Assembly (NCBI GenBank): GCA_029781865.1
Contig: JAKOVW010000032.1
Span: 1 to 64,000, forward strand
Direction of reading: 5' to 3'
Length of the DNA stretch: 64,000 nt
DNA from: Bacteroidota bacterium
GTDB taxonomy: Bacteria; Bacteroidota; Bacteroidia; Chitinophagales; Saprospiraceae
Made by a program: the position numbers and the translations under genes. The notes beneath the pieces are model-generated. The model saw nothing but the letters and a program-made list of their open reading frames with translations. It was not told the DNA's origin and did no database searches. Below, piece by piece: positions 1 through 8,185 of the stretch. Within the stretch, counting starts at the first letter, position 1. Each line of letters begins with the position of its first letter.

Positions 1-183
1 AAATTAACTGTCAGCGAAAGCAATGCTTTTTGCTGCTGAAGCCGCAACCCTAATGTCCAGCTTCAAAACTCTTTGCCCTGCCCAACCGGCTTACTGATTT
101 CCAAGTTGACTAGCTAGCATCATCAGCTAAGGAATTAGGACTTAATCAGAGCTCAATTGGTTAATGAGAATGGGTATGCTTAG

Positions 184-1584
184 TTACTTTCCGATACAAA
201 ATTTCCCAAAAATATTTCCCAGGATCTCATCATTCGTAATCTCTCCACTGATTTCGGATAAACTATAAATGGCTAATCGGATATTCTGTGCTAATAAATC
301 AGTTTGAAGATTAGATTGCAACCCCGTTATTGCTTCCGTGATATTTTGATCAGCACGGTTTAATGCATCGAGATGTCTTGCATTGACTACAATGGTATCT
401 GCATTCATTTTTTGATCACCTACTGTAATTTGATACAATCGATCTTTGAGATAGTCAATGTTCATTTTGTTTTTTGCTGAGCATGGAATGATTTGTTCCT
501 TTTGAATTTGCGGATTTATAAAATCCTGATAATCGATATACGGATTCAAATCCATTTTGTTGGCGATGATGATGAATTTTTGATCACCGCGAACCAGTCC
601 TGAAATGTCTTCCCAGAGTTCTTCTTTCGTGGTCATGATTACATCAAAAACATAAATTAAAATCATGGATTGCCGGATTTTTTCCATCGTCCGCTCCACA
701 CCCATTGCTTCAATCGCATCTTTTGCTTCCCGGATACCGGCTGTATCGATAAATCGAAAGGCAATTCCATTGATGTTTAATTTTTCCTCAATGGTGTCCC
801 TTGTAGTGCCTGCAATTTCAGAAACCAATGCCCGCTCTTCATTCAACAATGCATTGAGAAGTGTAGATTTTCCAGCGTTGGGCTTTCCCGCGATTACCGT
901 GTTGATTCCATTTTTAATCGCATTACCTAATACAAAACTATTTTTTAGCTTTTCAATTTCTTTATGAATTTTTTCTAAAAGCAGTTTTAATTTAGTTCTA
1001 TCCGCAAATTCCACATCTTCTTCCGCAAAATCCAATTCCAATTCAATCAAACTAATATAATCCACCATCTCGGATCTTAGATGTCCGATCTCCGATCTGA
1101 TCCCTCCCTTCAACTGACTAAAAGCAAGAGAATGCGTGGCTTCATTTTCAGATGCAATGAGATCTGCCACCGCTTCTGCCTGCGACAAATCCATTTTTCC
1201 ATTTAAAAATGCGCGCAAGGTAAATTCACCAGGCTTTGCAAGACTTGCACCACATTTCAATATTTCATTGACCACTTCCTGCAGAATGTAGGGCGAACCA
1301 TGACAAGAAAGCTCGATGATGTCTTCACCCGTATAAGAATGAGGTGCTTTAAAAACAGACAGTATTACTTCATCCAATATTTTGCCCTCCTGATTTCTGA
1401 TCCATCCGTAATGCAAAGTATTAGTTGCAACGTCTTGTATTTTTTTCCCCGAAAACAACGCATCAGCTATCCGGAAGCTTTCCGGACCAGAAATTCGGAT
1501 AATTCCCAATGCACCAATACCGGGAGCAGTAGCAATTGCAACGATTGTCGATCCGTGCTTATTCATCTTGCAAAAGTAGGACAT
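184..1584 (-). CDS. mnmE: tRNA modification GTPase MnmE (TrmE); likely true start at the MNKHGST Met (about 1566)
   Basis: N-terminal IVAIATAPGIGALGIIRISG, G1 motif GKPNAGKST, GTTRDT, DTAGIR, NKMD, and C-terminal FCIGK ending typical of MnmE. Confidence 0.97.
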   Translation of the reverse strand: MSYFCKMNKHGSTIVAIATAPGIGALGIIRISGPESFRIADALFSGKKIQDVATNTLHYGWIRNQEGKILDEVILSVFKAPHSYTGEDIIELSCHGSPYILQEVVNEILKCGASLAKPGEFTLRAFLNGKMDLSQAEAVADLIASENEATHSLAFSQLKGGIRSEIGHLRSEMVDYISLIELELDFAEEDVEFADRTKLKLLLEKIHKEIEKLKNSFVLGNAIKNGINTVIAGKPNAGKSTLLNALLNEERALVSEIAGTTRDTIEEKLNINGIAFRFIDTAGIREAKDAIEAMGVERTMEKIRQSMILIYVFDVIMTTKEELWEDISGLVRGDQKFIIIANKMDLNPYIDYQDFINPQIQKEQIIPCSAKNKMNIDYLKDRLYQITVGDQKMNADTIVVNARHLDALNRADQNITEAITGLQSNLQTDLLAQNIRLAIYSLSEISGEITNDEILGNIFGKFCIGK

Positions 1585-1658
1585 AAAATAGGTTGGAAGG
1601 GAGGGAGACAGGGAAGTAGGGGCACTTAGGTCTTTGCTCTGCTTTTTTGATTGCCCGA

Positions 1659-2020
1659 TTAAATGTCTCGTTCAACCTTTTTAATAAGACCTGATAAAAG
1701 AATACTGATTTGGTCAAGCCTCTCCATCAAGGATTCACACTCATTTGGCTTGATGAAATTAAGGTCTTCTGCAACGGATATAAGGTATCTAATTCTGCTA
1801 TTAATCCTTTGGCAATGCTCAAAATATTTAAAAATTCCTTTTTTGAAATTCTGGCCGCACCTTCTGCAATATTCACAGGAATTGATACAACAGCTCTTCT
1901 AATCTGAGAAATTAAACCAAATTTTTCTTCTTGTGGAAATGTCATTGTAGATGTATTAATTACATTCACCATATCGAAACTTTCTTTCCATAGCTGGAGA
2001 TTTTTATGAGCTTTATTCAT
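1659..2020 (-). pseudogene. four helix bundle protein (23S rRNA-intervening-sequence-protein family), frameshifted
   Basis: ORF 1727..2020 (LWKESFDMVNVI...FGLISQIRRAVVSIPVNIAEGAARIS) matches the family until AELDTL. The expected C-terminus (ISVAEDLNFIKPNECESLMERLDQISILLSGLIKKVERDI*) reads in another frame to a stop at 1659-1661, consistent with one missing nt near 1777-1784. Confidence 0.75.
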
Positions 2021-2095
2021 AGTGATATTTTTAGATAACTCTAGTGGAATAAATAAAAATCTTTAAATAAATCTAATCCATTACTCCCCTTCCTC

Positions 2096-2131
2096 CTACC
2101 TACCTACCTACCTACCTACATACATACATAC
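2096..2131. repeat. tetranucleotide tandem repeat (CTAC)6(ATAC)3
   Basis: directly readable CTACCTACCTAC...ATACATACATAC. Confidence 0.95.
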
Positions 2132-2156
2132 CTAATTTACTAACAACCTTCCTCCT

Positions 2157-2192
2157 AACTAACCAACTAACTAACTAACTAACTAACTAACT
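2157..2192. repeat. tetranucleotide tandem repeat (AACT)9, one imperfect unit
   Basis: AACTAACCAACTAACTAACTAACTAACTAACTAACT. Confidence 0.95.
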
Positions 2193-2311
2193 ACCTTACT
2201 TACTAACAACCCTCCTCCTGCCTACCTACCCAACCAACTTCCTTTCTAACTTTCTACCTTCGCCCCCATCTCCCCTGGAAATGTTGTATTTTCACATCAA
2301 ACTTATGATTT

Positions 2312-2752
2312 ATGGGTACCACAGAAGCAATTAAAACCACCGGTCAAAAATTCCTAAAATGGACGAAAAGGATATTTTGGATTGTCATCATTCTCGGACT
2401 GGCGTATCTGAGTTTTATTCTATTTGCGAATTACAGCGAAGGCACCCGTACCGGATATGTGACCAAAATCAGTCATAAAGGATATATCTTTAAAACGTAT
2501 GAAGGCGAACTGAACTTCGGATTTTTTGGTGGCTCCGCCAATAATGGAGCCCAGGCAAATAATGTTTGGTATTTTTCTGTTGTCAATTCAAAAGTGGCAC
2601 AACAAGTAGAACAAGCATCCAAATCGGGACACAAAGTAACTCTATACTATAAACAAAAATACATCAAACTATCCGTCCGGGGAGATACTGAATACCTGGT
2701 ATACAAAGTAGAAGCTGATTCCGCCTCATTGCGCAACCCGGCAATACAATAA
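2312..2752 (+). CDS. conserved hypothetical single-TM protein
   Basis: 146 aa, TM segment IFWIVIILGLAYLSFILFA, followed by a conserved-looking soluble domain (GYVTKISHKGYIFKTYEGELNFG). Confidence 0.75.
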   Translation: MGTTEAIKTTGQKFLKWTKRIFWIVIILGLAYLSFILFANYSEGTRTGYVTKISHKGYIFKTYEGELNFGFFGGSANNGAQANNVWYFSVVNSKVAQQVEQASKSGHKVTLYYKQKYIKLSVRGDTEYLVYKVEADSASLRNPAIQ

Positions 2753-2935
2753 ATGAATTATTAAATAAAAAGAAAGAACGGAAGAAAAAAATGCTGGGAT
2801 AGAGAAACAAAACTTCCAATGAATAATACCTCGAATAATTTAATTGAATGCAATCGAAAGGAAAAGCTAAATTCCAGCAATTAATTTAATTGTAAAAAAA
2901 AACTAGACCTTCCTCCCTAACGTCCTCCCTTCTCT

Positions 2936-5008
2936 CTATAAATGAAAAGCCAGCCACGATGCACAATAGGCAAGTATTCCCATATATATAAATTGAATAA
3001 TCGGCCAACGTTTGCGATTGGTTTCCCGCCACATTACAGCAAACGTACTCATACATTGCATGGCAAATGCATAAAATAAAATCAAAGACAACGAGGTGCG
3101 CCGGTCAAAAAAAGTACTTCCATCGGGCCGCTTCTCCATTTCCATTCTTTGATGTAGCAGCATTTCATCATCGTTAGAGCCCAAACTATAAATCGTAGAC
3201 ATGGTTCCGACAAACACTTCCCGTGCAGCAAATGAAGTAAGAAGCGCTATACCAATTTTCCAATCAAAACCCAACGGTGTTATTATTGGCTCTATGGCTT
3301 TACCTATTTTTCCAGCAAAAGAATGCTCCACTTTTCGAGATTCAAATAATGCTTCAGCTTCTTTATTGCTCAGGGAACGTTTCGCTGATTCAATGTTTAC
3401 CTGGTTCCTGACCTTATCAAATTCACCTTTCCACGAAAAACTAGATAAAAACCACAAAAACATACTGATTAACAAAATGATTTTACCTGCCTGAAATAAA
3501 AAGGTACGAACCTTGTCATAAACCACAATCAGCACTTGCTTCATTTGTGGCAACCGGTAATCGGGCAACTGTAAAGCAAGTACGCTCAATTCATCTGATT
3601 TAACAAAATACCTGAGTAGTGCCGCAGTAATCAATGCCATGATAATACCCAGTGAATACAAAATCATAAACGCAATCCCCTGGCTATTAAAAATTCCAAA
3701 CACCAGTTTATAAGGCACTACAAATCCAATCAATGCCGTATATACCGGAATCCTAGCAGAACAGGGAATCAACGGTATAACAAACATCGTGATCAGTCGA
3801 TCCCGCTGATTATTTATATTTCTGGTCGACATTATTGCTGGAATCGCACATGCACCTCCACTGATTAAACCGATAAGCGATCTGCCATTCAATCCGAATT
3901 TTTTAAGCAAATGATCGAATAAGTATACGACCCTGGCCATATAACCCAATTCTTCCATCCAACTAATCAGAAAGAACAGAATGGCAATTTGTGGTATAAA
4001 AACTATGACGCCACTCAACCCGGGGATAATCCCTTTAATAATCAATTGAGAAAACCAACCGGGATTCATGACCTGACTTAAACCATTCTGCAAAGCAGCA
4101 AAACCGGATTCAATCAAGTTCATCGGATAACTCGCCCAGGAAAAAATGGCTTGAAAAATAAAAAACATGATTACCACAAAAATGCTGGCACCCAAAATCG
4201 GCTGCGTTAGTACCTGGTCTAATTTCTTCGTAATGTTATTGGAGTACTTGCTGTTTTTAATATTGACATCAGCAGTCCATTCTTCAATGATACGATATCT
4301 GTTCAACGTCTCCTCGATCTGCAAACGAATCGAATGTTCCTTGCCGAAATACTCGGGAATTCTGGAGGATTCAATTTTATTCCCATAGTGCTTCCACAAA
4401 TAGTGCTGATATTTATTTCGAAATAACGAATTCTCATTTAGTTTATCCAATTCTGATCCCGGAATCTGATACACGCTTTTACGGGCAACATAGATATGCG
4501 AAAATTGAAGTAAACTTTGCAATCGCTCTTTCAGTAAATCCAAATTCAAATGTGATTTTGAACTAACGGGAATGACTGGACATTTCAGTTTTTGTTCCAA
4601 AAACAAGGTCCAATGATCAACCAATTCCTGATCCGCATGATCACAGTTACTCAGACAGATGATCACAGGAAAATCGAGATCAAGTATCTGGGTCAACAAC
4701 AACAATTGCTTTTCAATTAATAAAATATCAGCGATATAGATAATCGCATCAGGATAGTATTGATCCTTTGAATTGATCAAAGATCGGGTCAGTAAAAATT
4801 CATCATGCGTATTTGAATGCAAACTGTAGGCACCCGGGAAATCAATCAATTCGATTACAGATCCATCTTTCTGAATGATTTTACCCAACTTGGAATCCAC
4901 CGTAATGCCGGGATAATTTCCAACCTTCTGCCTGAGCCCGGTAAGAATGTTAAAAATACTGGATTTACCACTATTGGGATTTCCTACAAGGCCTACTCTA
5001 TTGCTCAT
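2936..5008 (-). CDS. feoB: ferrous iron transport protein B
   Basis: N-terminal G domain GNPNSGKSSIFNILTG, GITVD, DFPGAYSL; core ISGGACAIPAIMSTR and PLIPCSARIPVY motifs. Confidence 0.97.
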   Translation of the reverse strand: MSNRVGLVGNPNSGKSSIFNILTGLRQKVGNYPGITVDSKLGKIIQKDGSVIELIDFPGAYSLHSNTHDEFLLTRSLINSKDQYYPDAIIYIADILLIEKQLLLLTQILDLDFPVIICLSNCDHADQELVDHWTLFLEQKLKCPVIPVSSKSHLNLDLLKERLQSLLQFSHIYVARKSVYQIPGSELDKLNENSLFRNKYQHYLWKHYGNKIESSRIPEYFGKEHSIRLQIEETLNRYRIIEEWTADVNIKNSKYSNNITKKLDQVLTQPILGASIFVVIMFFIFQAIFSWASYPMNLIESGFAALQNGLSQVMNPGWFSQLIIKGIIPGLSGVIVFIPQIAILFFLISWMEELGYMARVVYLFDHLLKKFGLNGRSLIGLISGGACAIPAIMSTRNINNQRDRLITMFVIPLIPCSARIPVYTALIGFVVPYKLVFGIFNSQGIAFMILYSLGIIMALITAALLRYFVKSDELSVLALQLPDYRLPQMKQVLIVVYDKVRTFLFQAGKIILLISMFLWFLSSFSWKGEFDKVRNQVNIESAKRSLSNKEAEALFESRKVEHSFAGKIGKAIEPIITPLGFDWKIGIALLTSFAAREVFVGTMSTIYSLGSNDDEMLLHQRMEMEKRPDGSTFFDRRTSLSLILFYAFAMQCMSTFAVMWRETNRKRWPIIQFIYMGILAYCASWLAFHL

Positions 5009-5243
5009 CGATCCCTTCTTCTATTTCGACCTTGGTAATTAATTCCATTTCCTTTTCTCTGATGGCATAATGAGATCCATTAATATCGATATAATAGGCC
5101 CCGCCAAATAAGGCCTTTCTGATGATTTTGATGCGCTTTCCCGGGTAAATACCAATTGTGATCAGCCTGGCGGCCAGCACGGGATCCTTAAAACCGGTAA
5201 TTTGAAATACGCTCAAGAGATGGTTGTAAAGTTTGAACAACAA
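4998..5243 (-). CDS. feoA: ferrous iron transport protein A (FeoA domain)
   Basis: 81 aa, AARLITIGIYPGKRIKIIRKALFGGAYYIDINGSHYAIREKE; overlaps feoB start by 11 nt. Confidence 0.92.
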   Translation of the reverse strand: MLFKLYNHLLSVFQITGFKDPVLAARLITIGIYPGKRIKIIRKALFGGAYYIDINGSHYAIREKEMELITKVEIEEGIDEQ

Positions 5244-5303
5244 ATGTAAGACATGGTAGTTTAGAATCGAATAATAAGAGGAAGTGGAGGGAGAGATAAG
5301 GGA

Positions 5304-5660
5304 GGAGTTAGGAGTTAGGAGTGAGGAGTTAGGAGTGAAGAGTGAGGAGTTAGGAGTGAAGAGTGAGGAGTTAGGGGTGAGGAGTTAGGGGTGAGGAGTT
5401 AGGGGTGAGGAGTTGGGGGTGAGGAGTTGGGAGTTAGGAGCTAGGAGTTAGGAGTGAGGAGTTAGGAGTTAGTAGTGAGGAGTGAGGAGTGAGGAGTTAG
5501 GAGTGAGGAGCTAGGAGTTAGGAGTGAGGAGTTAGGAGTTAGGAGTGAGGAGTGAGGAGTTAGGAGTGAGGAGTGAGGAGTTAGGAGTGAGGAGTGAGGA
5601 GTTAGGAGTTAGGAGTTAGGAGTGAGGAGTGAGGAGTTAGGAGTGAGGAGTTAGGGGTGA
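5304..5660. repeat. heptanucleotide tandem array, 51 units of GGAGTKA (main variants GGAGTTA and GGAGTGA)
   Basis: hand-parsed as 51 consecutive 7-mers with substitutions only and no indels; degenerates after 5660. Confidence 0.97.
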
Positions 5661-5876
5661 GGGAGGAATGAAAGAGTAAGGAATTTAAGAATGAGTATGG
5701 TTTGTTAAAAACTTACTCCTTTTGCAAAATAATTAAATAAGAATTTAAAATGCTAATAATCAATACTTTACGTGAATTTGAAGAATAATTTATCAAAATG
5801 TTTTACTTTTAATTTCAACAAAACACCAAAGCAGCGTTTAAGACAGGTAGCCGTTATAGATTTATTTGAATAGAAA

Positions 5877-6425
5877 ATGAACATTGCAATACCCATACAG
5901 CCTACTGAACAAGAACTGATACGCGCTTGTATCGAAAGGCAGACCTGGGCGCAACAACGAATTTATGAGGACAACTACCGGGTAATGATGGCTGTGTGCC
6001 TTCGTTACTCAAACAGCTCCGATGATGCCTTCGATATACTACATGAAGGATTCTTAAAAGTATTTATGAACATTCAATCCTACGAGCCGGGAACTCTACT
6101 CCAGGCCTGGATCAGAAGGATTATGGTGAATACTGCCATTGACTATTACCGGAAGGAATCGAGAAGAACAACCCGGGATCTGGATGAAGCCAAAACAATG
6201 GCTTATTCAAAAAGTGGCCCTATTGAAGCCATTACTGCTCAGGAAGTAATGAAAGCAGTTCAAAAACTACCCAATATATACCGCTCCGTTTTCAATATGT
6301 TTGCCATCGAAGGCTATTCACATAAAGAAATTGCTGATCATCTGGGCATCACGGAAAGCACTTCCCGGTCCAATCTTGTAAAGGCAAGAACTAAATTAAA
6401 GGAATTACTAAATGGCAAAATCTGA
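5877..6425 (+). CDS. RNA polymerase sigma-70 (ECF-type) factor
   Basis: region 2 (ICRYSNSSDDAFDILHEGFLKVFMNIQSY-like) and region 4 (LPNIYRSVFNMFAIEGYSHKEIADHLGITESTSRSNLVKARTKLKELL). Confidence 0.95.
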   Translation: MNIAIPIQPTEQELIRACIERQTWAQQRIYEDNYRVMMAVCLRYSNSSDDAFDILHEGFLKVFMNIQSYEPGTLLQAWIRRIMVNTAIDYYRKESRRTTRDLDEAKTMAYSKSGPIEAITAQEVMKAVQKLPNIYRSVFNMFAIEGYSHKEIADHLGITESTSRSNLVKARTKLKELLNGKI

Positions 6426-7971
6426 ATCACCCTTCGATAAATTAATTAAAAACAAATTGGATGAATTTCATCTGGAGGACTCTTCTGCCCCTGACTGGAG
6501 TTTCATGCAACAAAAAATAGATGAGGCCGAATCCGACCTGGAGTTTGATCATAAGATCAAACAGGCTCTGGATGGTTTAAAAGTGGATTCCCCACAAATC
6601 AAATGGGAAAAATTTCATGAACGAAATATCAGGCAAATTGCACGAAGAAATAAAATTATCGCTGCACGCGTCATTGAATCCTGCCTGTTCCTGCTTCTAC
6701 TATGGACTATGGATAACATCGGAATTACAAATATCATTGCACCTCTAAAGCATTCCGATTACAAACTAAATCCTATTGCGGAGTTGAATTCTATCGATTT
6801 ATTCCATAAAGAACAAGATGCCAAACAGACATCCTATGATCTCGTCACAAATGAACCATCTCCTGCAAATCAAATGGTGAATATTGACGATCCGAATAAA
6901 AAAGGATTTGACCGGAAGAAAATGAATAAAACAAATAGTCTGGATGAAAAGTCTCTGCACAAAAAACTCAGCAAACCACCGTTTATCAATCCTTTAACTG
7001 ATCCCAATACAAGTTCCGAAGCAAATGCCATTGGTAACACGTCAACAGAAATCAATGGAATACCTTCTGCTGTTTCCGAAAGTGTGGAACCCACACAACC
7101 AATTGAACAAATTCAGGAATCAGAGACTGCTCCCCAAATACCACTTGATGATCACGTAAAAAATGAAACGGAATCGATCACTGCTATTGATTCCAAAATC
7201 AATGAGCTGGTAATAAAAGACCCTAAACTTGATTTTGATAAGCAGTTGCCAACCATCAATCAAATTATAAAACCGGCAGCCATTCAAAAATCTGTTGTGT
7301 TGAATGTTCATGCCGGTCTAATGGCGAATGTGATTCAATCTCCTCCTTATACCGATCCGAATGCAACTTCCCTTTATACTCAATTGCGTCCCGGATTTCA
7401 AACCGCAATAAATATTGGTTTCCAATCCAGGAATTATATGCTGGAAAGTGGATTGAGCTATCAGAATTTTTCCTATGATCCCAACATATCCGAAAAAATT
7501 TATTTGAAAGACGGAGCCGTTCGCCTTCAATTTAACAAGATCAATGCGCAGATTATATCGATTCCGGTATTGATTCATTTTAATCTGATTAAACAAGCCT
7601 TATGGTCTGTCAGCGCTAAGGCTGGACTATCGCTTTCTGTTTCACTGAAAAATGACTTCCACCTGGATTCTACTTACTATTATTGTCAGAAAGGTCACAA
7701 CAGTATATTTTTTGATACAAACCCATATTCTGAAATTCGTTCACGTGTCTCTAATCCTACTTATCAGGGTGTATTGGATGGTGGTGATTTCGGAGTTAAT
7801 TCGTTTTCAAATATCATCGCCGGAATTCGCTATGAACGCAGATTAAATTCCAACTTATCTTTTTACTCCGAAATCGAATTATCTAAAATGATCGGCAGTA
7901 TTGGATTCGGCCCAAATGGCGATCGCTTTATTTCTACAAATCTGAATACAGGTCTTTCTTTTAAACTTTAA
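6412..7971 (+). CDS. putative anti-sigma-like protein: N-terminal cytoplasmic segment, one TM helix, long linker, C-terminal outer-membrane beta-barrel-like domain
   Basis: overlaps the sigma gene by 14 nt; TM near VIESCLFLLLLWTMDNIGI; C-terminal 210 aa with alternating beta-barrel pattern ending in TGLSFKL. Confidence 0.7.
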   Translation: MAKSESPFDKLIKNKLDEFHLEDSSAPDWSFMQQKIDEAESDLEFDHKIKQALDGLKVDSPQIKWEKFHERNIRQIARRNKIIAARVIESCLFLLLLWTMDNIGITNIIAPLKHSDYKLNPIAELNSIDLFHKEQDAKQTSYDLVTNEPSPANQMVNIDDPNKKGFDRKKMNKTNSLDEKSLHKKLSKPPFINPLTDPNTSSEANAIGNTSTEINGIPSAVSESVEPTQPIEQIQESETAPQIPLDDHVKNETESITAIDSKINELVIKDPKLDFDKQLPTINQIIKPAAIQKSVVLNVHAGLMANVIQSPPYTDPNATSLYTQLRPGFQTAINIGFQSRNYMLESGLSYQNFSYDPNISEKIYLKDGAVRLQFNKINAQIISIPVLIHFNLIKQALWSVSAKAGLSLSVSLKNDFHLDSTYYYCQKGHNSIFFDTNPYSEIRSRVSNPTYQGVLDGGDFGVNSFSNIIAGIRYERRLNSNLSFYSEIELSKMIGSIGFGPNGDRFISTNLNTGLSFKL

Positions 7972-8185
7972 GCACTCAGAAAGATTTTAATCAAAGTCAA
8001 TTTTGCACCTTTCCCTTCTGCTGCATTTCAGCTGTTCATTTAATTCTACTCTTTCGTTTGTTTCTGAAAATTATAAATGGAAGATTCTGAAATCAATTCC
8101 GAACTGCATAAGTAATCTCCTTTCATGTACTTAAAGGCAAGCAACGTGCAATATTGAAATTGTATAAAATCAATTCCGGATAGGT

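Noticed and set aside
1-183. Possible RNA gene at the window start
   Set aside because: No tRNA cloverleaf or recognisable structure could be read.
665-967. 100-aa plus-strand ORF inside mnmE
   Set aside because: Antisense to a conserved GTPase domain; shadow ORF.
2090-2262. CRISPR-like or mobile-element terminal repeats
   Set aside because: Plain tetranucleotide tandem repeats with no transposase or target duplication.
5281-5700. CRISPR array at the heptamer repeat
   Set aside because: Repeat unit is 7 nt with no spacers and no cas genes in the window.
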